Of a stretch of 51,622 nt of DNA, positions 18,778-28,665 are shown in pieces; within the stretch, counting starts at the first letter, position 1; each line of letters starts with the position of its first letter. This DNA comes from Pseudomonadota bacterium. GTDB taxonomy: Bacteria; Pseudomonadota; Alphaproteobacteria; Caulobacterales; Caulobacteraceae. The notes beneath the pieces are model-generated. The model worked only from the letters and a program-made list of their open reading frames with translations. It did no database searches and was not told the DNA's origin. The stretch lies in assembly GCA_019348195.1 (NCBI GenBank), contig JAHWJX010000010.1, forward strand, positions 1 through 51,622, written 5' to 3'. The translations under genes were made by a program, and so were the position numbers.

Positions 18778-21618
18778 CTAGAGCGCGCCGCTCGCCCCCG
18801 CAAGCGCCACAGGTTCCGCCAGCACGCCCGCAAGCGCCGCCCGGGCCCGCTCCAAGGCCGGGCGATCCGGCTTGGCCCCCGCCGGGTCGGTGACGTAAAA
18901 GGCGTCCGCCAGTCTGAGGCCCGAGCCGTCGATGTGCGCCGAGCTGACGGACAGCCCCGAGTCCGCCAGCGCCCTCGCCAGTTCGGCCAGAACGCCCGGC
19001 CGGTCCCGACCCGACACCTCGATGATGGCGGCGTCCTCCGAGCTGTCCGCATCCACCGTGACCAGCGGCGCGATCACGGGCCCCTTTCCCGCGCGCCGTG
19101 CTGAGCGACGGCCGAAGAGGTCCCCCGCCGCCGCAGCCTCCAGCCGCCCGACCAGCCGCTCCCCGGCGCCCGGATCCTGATCGCCCCAGGGCGCGCCGGT
19201 CCCGTCCTGCAGCTGGAAGACGTCCAGCACCTGCCCGCCCCGGGCGGTGTTGAGCCGCGCGGCCAGCACATTGGCCCCTTCCGCCGTCAGCGCCTCAGCG
19301 AGATCCGCGAACAGGCCCGGCCGGTCGGCGGCGGCCACCACGGCCTCCGTGACGTTCCGCTCGGGCCTGAGCCGAACGGCCGCGGCCGCCCCGCACACCG
19401 CCGCCTGCGCCAGCAGCCGCGCGTGGGCCTGATGTTCCTCGGCTCCGAACTCGGTGAAGTAGCCGTCGTCCATGGCCACCGTGAGGACGGCGAACTCCGG
19501 CTGCGCCTCCAAGAGCGCCGCCCGGGCCGCCTCCGCCGCATCCGCCCGGCCGCGGCGAAAGGCGCTGGCCGGATCCGCGCCTCGCCCGCCGCGGAAAACC
19601 GCCTCGGCCGCCGCATACAGCTCGCGCATGAGCTGCCCCTTCCAGGCGTTCCACACGCCCGGCCCCACGGAACGTATGTCGGCCACGGTCAAGACCAGCA
19701 GCAAGCGCAGCCGCTCCAGCCCGCCCACCGCCTCCGCAAAGGCGGCCACCGTTCCCGGGTCGCCCACGTCGCGTCGTTGCGCGCAGTCGGACAGGAGCAG
19801 GTGGTGCTGGACCAGCCACGCCACCAACTCCACTCGATCCGCCCCCAACCCAAGCCGCTCGCAGGCCGCCCGGGCATGCCGCGCGCCCGCCGCCAACTGC
19901 CCGCCGTCGCCGCCCTTACCCACGTCGTGCAACAGGACCGCCAGGGCGAGGGCCTCGCGATCGGCGATGCGCGGCAGCAGGGCCGTGGCCAGGGGATGCG
20001 CCTCCGCCTCCCGTCCGCCGGCGATGTCGGCCAGGAGCCCCGTCATCCGCAGCGTGTGTTCGTCCACCGTATAGGCGTGGTGCCGGTCCAGCTGGGTCCG
20101 CGACACGATCCGCCCGAACTCGGGCACGAACCGCCCCAGCACGCCCGCGTCGTTCATCAAGCTGAGCGTGCGAAACGGCTGACGCCCGCGCGCCAGAACG
20201 TCCAGGAACACGCGCGCAGCCTCCGGGTCGCGCCGCACCCTTCGCGTGATGCAGGGCAGCGCACGTCGGGCCAGAGCCAGGGCCTGGGGATGCAGGTCCA
20301 GGTCGCGCGCATCGGCGGTCCGGAAAAGCCGCAGCAGGTTAACAGGATCGCGCGCGAAGACCTCGCCGTCCTCCACCGCCAACCGTCCACCGATGACCCG
20401 GAAGCCCGGCACGTCCACCCGCCCGGGCCGCAGCGGTTCGGGCAGAAGGCGCGACAGGCCGGACGGCTTGGCCTTGGTTCGCTCCGCCTCCAGCTTGGCG
20501 CAGAACACGCGGGTCAAGGCCCCCACCTCCCGCGCATTGACGAAGTAGCGGCGCATGAAGCGCTCCACCCCCGCCGTGCCGCAGCGTCCGCCTTGAACCC
20601 AGCCCATCCGGCGCGCGACTTCCGGCTGGAGGTCGAAGCCCAGCCGCTCCTCGGCTCGCCCCGCCGCCCAGTGGAGATGGTGGCGCACCCGCCATAGCCG
20701 GTCGTAGCAGCGCCGGAGCTGCGCCATCTCGGCCCCGTCGAAATATTCGGTAGCGGAGAGCTCCGCCGGCTCTTCCGGGTTCAGGTACTTGGCGATCCAC
20801 AGCAGGGTGTTGAGGTCCCGCAGCCCGCCCTTGCCGTTCTTGATGTTGGGCTCCACCAGATAGCGGCTGGCGCCGGCCGCCACATGCCGCGCGTCGCGCT
20901 CGGCCAATCGCGCCTCCGCAAAGGCCCGACCCGTGCCCCGCGCCACCTCCCGCCGGAAGCGCTGCTGCAGATCTTCGAACAACTTCTCGTCACCGGCCAG
21001 CGGACGCGCGTCCAGCAGCCCGGTCTTGATGCTCAGGTCCGTCTTGGCGAGCCTCAGCGTTTCATCCACCGTGCGCGAGGCGTGGCCCACCTTCAGCCCA
21101 AGGTCCCACAGCGTGTAGAGCATGAACTCCGCCACGCTCTCGCCGTGGGGCACGGGCTTCCACGGGCGCAGAAACAGCAGGTCGAGGTCGGAGAAGGGCG
21201 CCAGGACGCCACGCCCGTAGCCCCCGACCGCAACCAGGGCCAGCCGTTCGGCGTCCGTCGGGTTGTGGTCCCGCAGCACATGGTGGAGCGTAAAGGCGTG
21301 CAAGGCGCCCACCACCGCGTCGGCCGCGGCCGAAAGCGCCCTTGCCGTCTCCACCCCGCCCAATGCACCGGTTTCGAAACGGGCCCGGACGTCGGCTCGC
21401 GCCCCATCCAGGGCCGCGCGCAGGATCGAAACCGCCCGTCGCCGAAGCTCGCCCTCGTCGTAGGCCCCTCTCGCGGCCGCGCTCAGCTCGGCAAGCAGCG
21501 CTCCCGCCCTTTCTCCTCGCTCACCCGCCGGAAAGCAGGGGCCCGGACCTTCCTCTCCCGCGGCCGGAGATGCTGAAGCGGGAGCTTTCGCGGGGGTGAG
21601 CGGAAGAGGGGCGGGCAT
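18778..21618 (-). CDS. glnD: [Protein-PII] uridylyltransferase / uridylyl-removing enzyme
   Basis: GlnD senses glutamine and adds or removes UMP on PII proteins, setting nitrogen status. The 946-residue protein has the nucleotidyltransferase motif GGYGRGVLAPFSDLDLLFL at about 129-147, the central GlnD domain (NIKNGKGGLRDLNTLLW), an HD phosphohydrolase motif LLHDVGKG near 562-569 and two C-terminal ACT domains starting at about VVAAADRPGLFADLAEAL and ISGRDRPGVLAELA-like EVSGRDRPGVLAELARAL. All domains are present. Its ATG follows the mutS stop directly, so coupling is likely. Confidence 0.97.
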   Translation of the reverse strand: MPAPLPLTPAKAPASASPAAGEEGPGPCFPAGERGERAGALLAELSAAARGAYDEGELRRRAVSILRAALDGARADVRARFETGALGGVETARALSAAADAVVGALHAFTLHHVLRDHNPTDAERLALVAVGGYGRGVLAPFSDLDLLFLRPWKPVPHGESVAEFMLYTLWDLGLKVGHASRTVDETLRLAKTDLSIKTGLLDARPLAGDEKLFEDLQQRFRREVARGTGRAFAEARLAERDARHVAAGASRYLVEPNIKNGKGGLRDLNTLLWIAKYLNPEEPAELSATEYFDGAEMAQLRRCYDRLWRVRHHLHWAAGRAEERLGFDLQPEVARRMGWVQGGRCGTAGVERFMRRYFVNAREVGALTRVFCAKLEAERTKAKPSGLSRLLPEPLRPGRVDVPGFRVIGGRLAVEDGEVFARDPVNLLRLFRTADARDLDLHPQALALARRALPCITRRVRRDPEAARVFLDVLARGRQPFRTLSLMNDAGVLGRFVPEFGRIVSRTQLDRHHAYTVDEHTLRMTGLLADIAGGREAEAHPLATALLPRIADREALALAVLLHDVGKGGDGGQLAAGARHARAACERLGLGADRVELVAWLVQHHLLLSDCAQRRDVGDPGTVAAFAEAVGGLERLRLLLVLTVADIRSVGPGVWNAWKGQLMRELYAAAEAVFRGGRGADPASAFRRGRADAAEAARAALLEAQPEFAVLTVAMDDGYFTEFGAEEHQAHARLLAQAAVCGAAAAVRLRPERNVTEAVVAAADRPGLFADLAEALTAEGANVLAARLNTARGGQVLDVFQLQDGTGAPWGDQDPGAGERLVGRLEAAAAGDLFGRRSARRAGKGPVIAPLVTVDADSSEDAAIIEVSGRDRPGVLAELARALADSGLSVSSAHIDGSGLRLADAFYVTDPAGAKPDRPALERARAALAGVLAEPVALAGASGAL

Positions 21619-24321
21619 TCAGGCCACCAAGCCCTTGAGCCGGTACAGCGCCTCCAGCGCCTCCCTTGGGCTCATCCCGTCAGGGTCTACGGCCGCCAGG
21701 GCCGCTTCAACCTTGCTGGGCTGTGGCGTCGCCGCGGGCGCGTCCCGCGCCGCCGCGAACAAGGGGAGGTCGTCAAGCTTCGCGGGCGACCCCGTCCCTT
21801 CCAGCCGCTCCAGCACTTCGCGCGCCCGAGCCACCACGGGGCCGGGCACCCCCGCCAACTTGGCCACCTGAACGCCGTAGCTCTTGTCGGCCGCGCCCGG
21901 CCCGGCCTCGTGCAGGAAGACCAACTCGCCGTTCCACTCCCGCGCCCGCATCGACAGGTTGCCGACATGGGCGAGCCGCCCCTCCAGCCGCGCCAGTTCG
22001 TGATAGTGGGTCGCGAACAGCGCCCGGCAGCGGTTGACGTCGTGGAGCGCCTCGGCGCAGGCCCAGGCGATCGCCAGCCCGTCGTAGGTGGCCGTGCCTC
22101 GCCCGATCTCATCCAACACCACCAGGGATCGCTCCGTAGCCTGGGTCAGGATGGCCGCAGTCTCGACCATCTCCGTCATGAACGTCGAGCGCCCTCGCGC
22201 CAGGTCGTCTCCGGCCCCCACGCGGCTGAACAGCCGGTCCACCGCGCCCAAGCGCAGCGACCTGGCCGGCACATAGGAACCGGCTTGCGCGAGCACGGCC
22301 AGGAGCGCGTTCTGGCGCAAAAAGGTCGATTTGCCCGCCATGTTGGGCCCCGTCACCAGGGCCAGGCGGGGGCATCCCCGCCCCGATCCGTCCAGCCGGC
22401 AGTCGTTGGGCGTGAATGCGCCTCCGTCCTTCCTGACCGCCGCCTCGACCACCGGATGCCGCGCCGCCTCGGCCTCAAAGGTGGTCGAGCCGTCCACCAC
22501 CGGGCGCACCGCCCCCACCTCTTCGGCCCACTCCGCCCCGCCGGCGGCCACGTCCAGCCGGGCCAGCATCTCCGCAGCCGCCTGGATCGCAGGCGCGCAC
22601 GCCTGGGCGCGCGCGCGCATCGCCTCGAAGGTCTCCAGCTCGATCGCGAGCGCCCGATCCGCGGCCTGGGCGATCCTGGCGTCCAGCTCCGCCAGCTCCA
22701 CCGTGGTGAAGCGCACCTGGTTGGCCATGGTCTGCCGATGGATGAATTGCGCGTTCAGCGGCGGCCGCAGCAGCGGCTCACCCGCCTTGGCGCCGACCTC
22801 CACGAAATAACCCAACACCGCATTGTGCCGGACACGCAGCCCCACGCCCGTTTCGCCCTGCAGCCGAGTTTCCAGCGCGGCGATGACGCGCCGGCTGTCG
22901 TCGCGCAGCGCCCGAGCCGCATCCAGCTCCGGTCGATACCCCTCGGCCACATAGCCGCCGTCCCGCGCCTGGGCCGGGAGTTCGGGCAGGAGCCCCGCCT
23001 CCAGCTCGGCCGCCAGCCGGGCCAGCTCCGGTTTGTCCAACAGCGCCAGCGCGTCCAGCGCCCCCGTGATCTCCACCGGCGGTCCGGACAGCGCCTCGCT
23101 CACGCCCGCGCCTTCGGCCGCGAACCGCGCCGCGATCTCCTCGCCCGCCCGCAGTCCCGTCCGGACAACGCCCAGGTCGCGCGGTCCGCCCCGGTTCAGC
23201 ACCAGCCGCCCCAGTGCGCGCGCCATGTCGCCCGATCCGGCCAGCAGCGCCCGTACGTCCTCGCGCAGCCGCCGCCGCTCGGCGAACCAGCCCACCGCCT
23301 CCAGTCGCCCTCCGATCGCGTCCAAGTCCATTAGTGGCCGCGTCAGCCGGGCGGCCAGCAGCCGCGCTCCGCCGGCGGTGACCGTCCGGTCGACGCAGGC
23401 CAACAGCGACCCCGCCCGGCCGCCATCCTGCGCCCGGTCGATCTCCAGGCTGGCGCGCGTCGCCGGATCGATGCTCATCACCTCCGCAGCCAAAATCCGT
23501 CGCGGCGACCTGAGCGCCGGCAGTTGGCCCGCCTGGGTGGTCTCAAGATGCGCGGCCAGCAGTCCCAGGGCCGACACCTCCGCCGGCTGCAGCCCCCCGA
23601 ACCCCGCCAGCGTATCCACGCCATAGAGCCGCTTGAGCCGGGCCTCCGCCGCGCCCGGCTCGGCCAGCGCCGCGGGCATGGGCTGCAGAAGACCGCCGGC
23701 CGCAGCCGCCGCGCTCACGGCCGCATCGCCCAGCAGCCGGTCGGGAACCAGCAACTCCGAAGGCGACAAGGCGGCCACCGCCGCCGCCAGGTCCTCCGGC
23801 GCGACCATCAGGCTCTCCACCTCGCCGGTCGACAGCTCCACGGACGCCAGCGCGGCCCGTCCGGCCCGGACCGCCACGGCCGCCAGCCGGTTAGCGCCGC
23901 GCGCGTCCAGCAGCCCGTCTTCGGTGAGCGTGCCGGGCGTCACCACCCGCACCAGCTCCCGCCGCACCACCGACTTGGAACCCCGCTTGCGGGCCTCGGC
24001 CGGGTCTTCCACCTGTTCGACCACCGCGACCCTGAAGCCCGCCCGGATCAGCTTGGCGAGATAGGCTTCGGCCGCGTGCACAGGGACGCCCGCCATGGCG
24101 ATATCCTGTCCTGCGTGCTTGCCTCTCTTGGTCAGCGCAATGCCAAGCGCGCCGGCCGCTTTTTCGGCGTCCTCGAAAAAGAGCTCGTAGAAATCGCCCA
24201 TCCGGAAGAACAGCAAGGCGTCGGGCTGCTTCGCCTTGGCCGCGAAGAATTGCGCCATCACGGGCGACGTCCCCTCCGCCAATGGGAGAGAGGCGGCGGG
24301 GGCCAGGAGACTACCGTCCAT
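21619..24321 (-). CDS. mutS: DNA mismatch repair protein MutS
   Basis: The 900-residue protein binds mismatches and small loops and starts repair with MutL. The Phe-x-Glu mismatch-reading motif is in GDFYELFFEDA near residue 45. The P-loop GPNMAGKS is at about 658-665, the Walker B region is in LVVLDEIGRGTATYDGLAIA, and the ATPase helix-turn-helix end follows. Length is typical. It is the first gene of the mutS-glnD-murJ-trpS string; 142 bp separate it from rph on the same strand. Confidence 0.98.
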   Translation of the reverse strand: MDGSLLAPAASLPLAEGTSPVMAQFFAAKAKQPDALLFFRMGDFYELFFEDAEKAAGALGIALTKRGKHAGQDIAMAGVPVHAAEAYLAKLIRAGFRVAVVEQVEDPAEARKRGSKSVVRRELVRVVTPGTLTEDGLLDARGANRLAAVAVRAGRAALASVELSTGEVESLMVAPEDLAAAVAALSPSELLVPDRLLGDAAVSAAAAAGGLLQPMPAALAEPGAAEARLKRLYGVDTLAGFGGLQPAEVSALGLLAAHLETTQAGQLPALRSPRRILAAEVMSIDPATRASLEIDRAQDGGRAGSLLACVDRTVTAGGARLLAARLTRPLMDLDAIGGRLEAVGWFAERRRLREDVRALLAGSGDMARALGRLVLNRGGPRDLGVVRTGLRAGEEIAARFAAEGAGVSEALSGPPVEITGALDALALLDKPELARLAAELEAGLLPELPAQARDGGYVAEGYRPELDAARALRDDSRRVIAALETRLQGETGVGLRVRHNAVLGYFVEVGAKAGEPLLRPPLNAQFIHRQTMANQVRFTTVELAELDARIAQAADRALAIELETFEAMRARAQACAPAIQAAAEMLARLDVAAGGAEWAEEVGAVRPVVDGSTTFEAEAARHPVVEAAVRKDGGAFTPNDCRLDGSGRGCPRLALVTGPNMAGKSTFLRQNALLAVLAQAGSYVPARSLRLGAVDRLFSRVGAGDDLARGRSTFMTEMVETAAILTQATERSLVVLDEIGRGTATYDGLAIAWACAEALHDVNRCRALFATHYHELARLEGRLAHVGNLSMRAREWNGELVFLHEAGPGAADKSYGVQVAKLAGVPGPVVARAREVLERLEGTGSPAKLDDLPLFAAARDAPAATPQPSKVEAALAAVDPDGMSPREALEALYRLKGLVA

Positions 24322-24463
24322 GCCCGCTGCTTACACCGTCCACCCCGGTCGTGGGGAGGCGCGCGGCGCCTTGGACGCAAAAGTGGTGCGAGCCCCCCGG
24401 CTCAGCTCGGGGGACGGGTCTACGCCGCGCTGGCGGAGCACCGGGACCGCCCCCGGCCGCGGA

Positions 24464-25216
24464 TCACGACGCGGCAGAGTTCCCGACTTCGGAGCGGCAC
24501 GCATGTTGAAGTCGGGTGAGCTCGCCTATCCCGGCCTCGGCCAGGCTGAACAGCCCGTCGAACTCCGCCCGCGAGAAGCCCCGCTTTTCCCCAGTCGCCT
24601 GGACCTCCACAATGGCCCCCGACCCCGTCAGCACGAAGTTGGCGTCCGCCTCCGCACCGCTGTCCTCCTCATAATCGAGGTCCAGCATCACCGCCCCGTT
24701 CACGATCCCGCAGGAGACGGCGGCGACCGAGTCCGTCAGCGGATCGGCCTTCAGCACGCCCTCCTGCAGCAGGAACCCCGTCGCCTGCCGCAACGCCACC
24801 CAGGCGCCAGTCACCGCCGCCGTGCGCGTCCCGCCGTCCGCCTGCACCACGTCGCAGTCCAGCGTGATCTGCCGCTCTCCCAGCGCCTGCAAATCCGTCA
24901 CGGCCCGCAGCGAGCGCCCGATCAGTCGCTGGATCTCCTGGGTCCGACCGCTCTGCTTGCCCTGCGCCGCCTCGCGTCGCCCCCGCGTATGAGTGGCCCG
25001 AGGGAGCATTCCGTACTCGGCCGTGACCCATCCCTTGCCCTTGCCGCGTAGCCAGGGGGGCACGCCTTCATCCAGGCTCGCGGTCACCAGCACCCGGGTA
25101 TGTCCGAAGCTCACGAGGCAGGAGCCTTCCGCATAACGGTTCACGCCGGTCTCCAGGGTGACGGGGCGGAGCGCGTCGAAAGCACGGCCGGAAGGGCGCC
25201 CGGATGATGTCGGCAT
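24464..25216 (-). CDS. rph: RNase PH
   Basis: Rph is a phosphorolytic 3'-to-5' exoribonuclease that trims tRNA precursors. The 250-residue protein has [20 protein letters not shown], the phosphate-binding region [17 protein letters not shown], and the catalytic [15 protein letters not shown]. The C-terminus is slightly extended. It is divergent from hrcA, with only 64 bp between start codons, a common alphaproteobacterial arrangement. The rdgB and hemW genes that often follow rph in relatives are absent here; mutS follows instead. Confidence 0.96.
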   Translation of the reverse strand: MPTSSGRPSGRAFDALRPVTLETGVNRYAEGSCLVSFGHTRVLVTASLDEGVPPWLRGKGKGWVTAEYGMLPRATHTRGRREAAQGKQSGRTQEIQRLIGRSLRAVTDLQALGERQITLDCDVVQADGGTRTAAVTGAWVALRQATGFLLQEGVLKADPLTDSVAAVSCGIVNGAVMLDLDYEEDSGAEADANFVLTGSGAIVEVQATGEKRGFSRAEFDGLFSLAEAGIGELTRLQHACRSEVGNSAAS

Positions 25217-25280
25217 GAGGGGAGTCCTTTGCGGAGCGGGCCGCGAGCCCTATCCTACCGCTCCTTCGGTCGCCACACCC

Positions 25281-26351
25281 ATGAGCCTGATCTCCCCGGA
25301 AGCCTCGCTCACCAGTCTGGACGAGCGCGCTCGCGACATCTTTCGCCGCATCGTCGAGAGCTACCTCGAAACCGGCGAGCCCGTGGGCAGCCGCACCCTG
25401 TCGCGTGGCGGTGTGCAGCTGTCCCCCGCGTCCATCCGCAACACCATGCAGGATCTCACGGCCGCGGGCCTGTTGGGCGCCCCCCACGCCAGCGCAGGAC
25501 GCCTGCCCACCCACGCCGGCCTGCGCATCTTCGTGGACGGCCTGCTGGAGCTGGGCGACGTAGGCGAGGACGAGAAACGCGAGATCGAGGCCCGCCTGGC
25601 TGTTAAAGGCCGCAGCTTCGGCGAAGCCCTGGACGAAGCCAGTTCGGTGCTGTCCGGCCTGGCCGGAGGCGCCGGCATTGTCGTCACCCCCGTCCGCGAT
25701 GCCGGGGTCAAACATGTGGAGTTCGTGTCCCTAGGGCCTGACCAGGCGCTCGCGGTCATGGTCTTTGAGGACGGCACGGTCGAAAATCGCCTCATGCCCC
25801 TGCCTTCCGGGCTCACCCCCTCGGCCCTGCAGGAGGCCACCAACTTCCTCAACGCGCGGCTCCGCGGCCGCACCCTGGGCGAGGCCAAGAGCGAGATCCG
25901 CACGGAACTCGACCAGGCGCGCTCCGCCCTGAACGCCACGGCCGCCGGTTTGGTGGAGGATGGCCTCGCCGCCTGGTCCGGCGGCGACGGGGACGATCGT
26001 TCGCTCCTGGTGCGTGGTCGCGCCAACCTGCTGCAGGACGCCGCCGCCCTGGCCGACATCGAACGGGTCCGCTCCCTGTTCGACGACCTGGAGCAGAAGC
26101 AGCAACTCATCGGCCTGCTCGACAACGTCCGCGAGGCTCAAGGCGTGCGCATCTTCATCGGCGCGGAGACCCGCCTCTTCTCGCTCTCGGGTTCCGCCTT
26201 GATCGCCGCGCCCTATATGACGGGCCGACAAAGCCGGGTGGTCGGCGCGATCGGCGTGATCGGGCCCGCGCGGCTGAACTATGCGCGCGTGATCCCGTTG
26301 GTGGACTACACCGCGCGCGTTCTGGGGCGCCTCGCCGGCGCCGAACCCTGA
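25281..26351 (+). CDS. hrcA: Heat-inducible transcription repressor HrcA
   Basis: HrcA represses chaperone genes by binding CIRCE operators and is itself kept active by GroEL. The 356-residue protein has the N-terminal winged helix ([20 protein letters not shown], then GSRTLSR and [13 protein letters not shown]) and the C-terminal GVRIFIGAE and [20 protein letters not shown]. An open frame extends upstream, but ATG at 25281 gives the conserved N-terminus. grpE follows after 10 bp. No recognisable CIRCE (TTAGCACTC-N9-GAGTGCTAA) was found in the hrcA leader. Confidence 0.96.
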   Translation: MSLISPEASLTSLDERARDIFRRIVESYLETGEPVGSRTLSRGGVQLSPASIRNTMQDLTAAGLLGAPHASAGRLPTHAGLRIFVDGLLELGDVGEDEKREIEARLAVKGRSFGEALDEASSVLSGLAGGAGIVVTPVRDAGVKHVEFVSLGPDQALAVMVFEDGTVENRLMPLPSGLTPSALQEATNFLNARLRGRTLGEAKSEIRTELDQARSALNATAAGLVEDGLAAWSGGDGDDRSLLVRGRANLLQDAAALADIERVRSLFDDLEQKQQLIGLLDNVREAQGVRIFIGAETRLFSLSGSALIAAPYMTGRQSRVVGAIGVIGPARLNYARVIPLVDYTARVLGRLAGAEP

Positions 26352-26361
26352 GGACCCTTCC

Positions 26362-27009
26362 ATGAGCTACAGCGACGACAGCCGGCCCGAACAGCTCGCC
26401 GCCGACGCCGCCCCTACGATAGACGACGACGGCTCGGTCGAGTCCGGGCAGGCGCTGGAGGCGGAGGTCGCCTCCCTGCGCGAGCAGGTGATGCGCTACG
26501 CCGCCGAGGCGGAGAATACGCGACGGCGGGCCGAAAAGGAAAGCAACGACGCCCGCGCCTTTGCAATCCAGCGCTTCGGACGCGACCTCCTGGGTGTGGC
26601 GGACAATCTCCAGCGCGCCCTTCAGGCCGCCCCCCGCGGGAGCGAGGATCCGGCCGTCAAGAACCTGGTGCTGGGCATCGAGATGACGGAGAAGGAGCTG
26701 CAGTCCGCTTTCGACAAGAACGGGCTCAAGCGCGTCGAGCCCGCCGCGGGCGACAAGTTCGATCCCAACCTCCACCAGGCCATGATGGAGGAGCCCTCCT
26801 CCGAAGTGGCCGGGGGGGCGGTGGTCCGCACCCTGCAGGCCGGCTATCAGCTCTATGGCCGCATTGTCCGTCCCGCCCTGGTGATCACCGCCGTCCGCGG
26901 GAGCGCCGCCGCTGCGGAGCCCAGCGCGGCCGCGACGGATGGAGCCGGGGGCGCCTACCCCGCTAACGACGCCGCGGGTCCCGGCGCCTCCGTGAACAAG
27001 ACCGCGTGA
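26362..27009 (+). CDS. grpE: Nucleotide exchange factor GrpE
   Basis: GrpE releases ADP from DnaK. The 215-residue protein has the long N-terminal coiled coil (LREQVMRYAAEAENTRRRAE), GRDLLGVADNLQRAL and the beta-domain signature VVRTLQAGYQLYGRIVRPALV. The C-terminal tail is an Ala/Gly-rich extension. It forms an operon with hrcA. Length is within the alphaproteobacterial range. Confidence 0.96.
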   Translation: MSYSDDSRPEQLAADAAPTIDDDGSVESGQALEAEVASLREQVMRYAAEAENTRRRAEKESNDARAFAIQRFGRDLLGVADNLQRALQAAPRGSEDPAVKNLVLGIEMTEKELQSAFDKNGLKRVEPAAGDKFDPNLHQAMMEEPSSEVAGGAVVRTLQAGYQLYGRIVRPALVITAVRGSAAAAEPSAAATDGAGGAYPANDAAGPGASVNKTA

Positions 27010-27047
27010 CCCACGCCTGAGTTGGTCGGGGACGCGCGGGGGCCGCC

Positions 27048-27974
27048 CTAAGCCGCCCGCCGCCGCTCCGGCTCGAGCGCCCGTGCGCGGAGGCCGTTCC
27101 GCCGGAAGTGGTCCAGCAACCGTCGCCAGCCGTCCTCGGCCGCGACGGCGTTGTGCGCCGCCCGGTAGTCGGCGTGGAACCCGTGCTGGGCGCCCGGATA
27201 AACGACGATGTCGCTCCCCCGCTTGCCTGCCGCCCGCAGGGCCGTGCGCATCCGCTCCACGCTCTCCAGCGGGATGCCCTGGTCCTTTTCGGCGTAGAGC
27301 CCCAGCACCGGCGCGTTCAGCTGCCCGACCACGTCGATCGGCCAGGGCCGTTGCTCCCCGCCCAGGAAGTCGGCCGGGGCCGGGGCCGTCAACCGCCCGT
27401 ACCAGGCCACCCCGGCCCGGAAATCGCGGAAGCGGGCTGCGGCCATCCAGGTCACCGCTCCCCCCCAGCAGAAGCCGGTGATCCCGATCCGCCGCCCATC
27501 GGCGTTCGGCTGCGCCTTGACCCAGCTGAGCGTGGCGGCGATGTCGCCCATCACCTGTTCGTTGGTGGCGGTTCCAACCAGCTTGCGGATCTCGGCGAAG
27601 TCGGTCAGCGGCGCCGGATCGCCTGCGCGGTGGAAAAAGGCGGGGGCCACGGCGAAATAGCCCGACTTGGCCAGCCTGCGGCAGACGTCGCGGATGTATT
27701 CGTGCACGCCGAACACCTCCGAGACCACGATCACGACCGGCTCTCGCCCGCGCCGGTCCGGCCGCGCATAATAGGCCGGCATCTGGGAGTTGCGCGTGGG
27801 GATGATAACCTCCCCGGCCGCCAGACCCACGGTGTCCGTCACGATCGGCGCCGCCTCCGCCGACAGGGCCGCCAGGGCGAAACCGCCGAAAAACAGGCCG
27901 GCCAGACCCCGACGGGACAGGTTGAGATCGGCGGGCTCGGAGCCCTCCGGTCGAAGCAGGTGCGGGGCGGCCAT
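27048..27974 (-). CDS. Dienelactone-hydrolase-family protein with twin-arginine signal
   Basis: The 308-residue alpha/beta hydrolase has the dienelactone-hydrolase cysteine nucleophile Cys169 in GFCWGG, with Glu86 (SEVFG), Asp231 (AEKDQGIP) and His264 (AQHGFH) completing the expected catalytic set. The N-terminus SRRGLAGLFFGGFALA is a Tat-type signal, so the folded enzyme is probably exported. ATG at 27974 has AGGAG upstream; a start 15 codons earlier is possible but less likely. It converges on grpE and is unrelated to the chaperone genes. The substrate is unknown; many family members act on esters other than dienelactone. Confidence 0.87.
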   Translation of the reverse strand: MAAPHLLRPEGSEPADLNLSRRGLAGLFFGGFALAALSAEAAPIVTDTVGLAAGEVIIPTRNSQMPAYYARPDRRGREPVVIVVSEVFGVHEYIRDVCRRLAKSGYFAVAPAFFHRAGDPAPLTDFAEIRKLVGTATNEQVMGDIAATLSWVKAQPNADGRRIGITGFCWGGAVTWMAAARFRDFRAGVAWYGRLTAPAPADFLGGEQRPWPIDVVGQLNAPVLGLYAEKDQGIPLESVERMRTALRAAGKRGSDIVVYPGAQHGFHADYRAAHNAVAAEDGWRRLLDHFRRNGLRARALEPERRRAA

Positions 27975-28109
27975 GGGGAGCTCCTGGCGGGGCGGTCGCA
28001 GATGTCGGAAGGCCGTCATTGTGCCCCGCGGACCCGGCCGGAGTCAAAACGGGAGCGTGACCTCGGGCCGCTCGCCCCCACATGCACGATCATGACCGAC
28101 AAAGGATGC

Positions 28110-28655
28110 ATGCGCCCCTGGAGGACACGCCCGCTCACGCCCGGCGAACGCGCCTTGTGCCTTGAGACCTTCGGCGCCGAGCTGGACCTGGACCGCGTCC
28201 GCCTTTGGTCCTGCCCGCCCCTGGCCTGGACCACCGGCCGGCCCTTCTGCGCCGGCGGCTGGCTTTGGCCCGGTCGGCGCTTGCTCGTCTACCCGCCCGC
28301 GCAGGCCCATGCGGACTTCGCGGAGGCGACGCTTTGGGACCAGAGCGTCTTCCTTCACGAGATGACCCATGTCTGGCAAAGCCAGCAGGGCGTGAACCTC
28401 CTGTGGGCCAAGCTCCGCGCGGGCGACGGGGCCGCGGCCTACGCCTACGAGCTCACCCCCGGATGCCTTTGGGCCGGCTTCAACATCGAACAACAGGCCA
28501 TGCTGGTGCAGCACGCCTTCCTTCAGCGACGGGGGCGGGCCGCCCCGCATCCGGAGGCGGCCTACCTCGCCGTCCTGCCTTTCGCGCCCGCCTCCCCCGC
28601 GCACGACGAGGCGCCGCATCAGGCTCTTGCGGGGCCCTCCACATCCCCCACATAG
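28110..28655 (+). CDS. 'Vgr-related' HExxH putative metallopeptidase
   Basis: The roughly 181-residue protein contains FLHEMTHVWQSQQGVNLL, a zinc-binding HExxH motif (His83, Glu84, His87) in the style of DUF4157/eCIS-core domains. It begins with RPLTPGERALC, the usual opening of proteins annotated 'vgr related' in alphaproteobacteria. There is no signal peptide. ATG at 28110 has AAAGG four bases upstream; ATG at 28092 is an alternative. Activity is unproven, and a third zinc ligand is not obvious. It ends 123 bp before dnaK, and the dnaK promoter may overlap its stop. Confidence 0.75.
   Translation: MRPWRTRPLTPGERALCLETFGAELDLDRVRLWSCPPLAWTTGRPFCAGGWLWPGRRLLVYPPAQAHADFAEATLWDQSVFLHEMTHVWQSQQGVNLLWAKLRAGDGAAAYAYELTPGCLWAGFNIEQQAMLVQHAFLQRRGRAAPHPEAAYLAVLPFAPASPAHDEAPHQALAGPSTSPT
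28624..28654 (+). promoter_or_regulatory. Possible sigma-32 promoter for dnaK
   Basis: CTCTTGCGG (28624-28632) and CCCCACATA (28646-28654) resemble heat-shock sigma-32 -35 and -10 elements (CTTGAA-like and CCCCAT-like) at acceptable spacing. They overlap the 3' end of the preceding gene and lie about 125 bp upstream of the dnaK ATG. The -35 match is imperfect. Confidence 0.35.
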
Positions 28656-28665
28656 GCTTTGCAAC

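Noticed and set aside
25217-25280. CIRCE operator between rph and hrcA
   Set aside because: Searched by eye for GCACTC/GAGTGC arms; none present. Only the diverged palindrome before dnaK was found.
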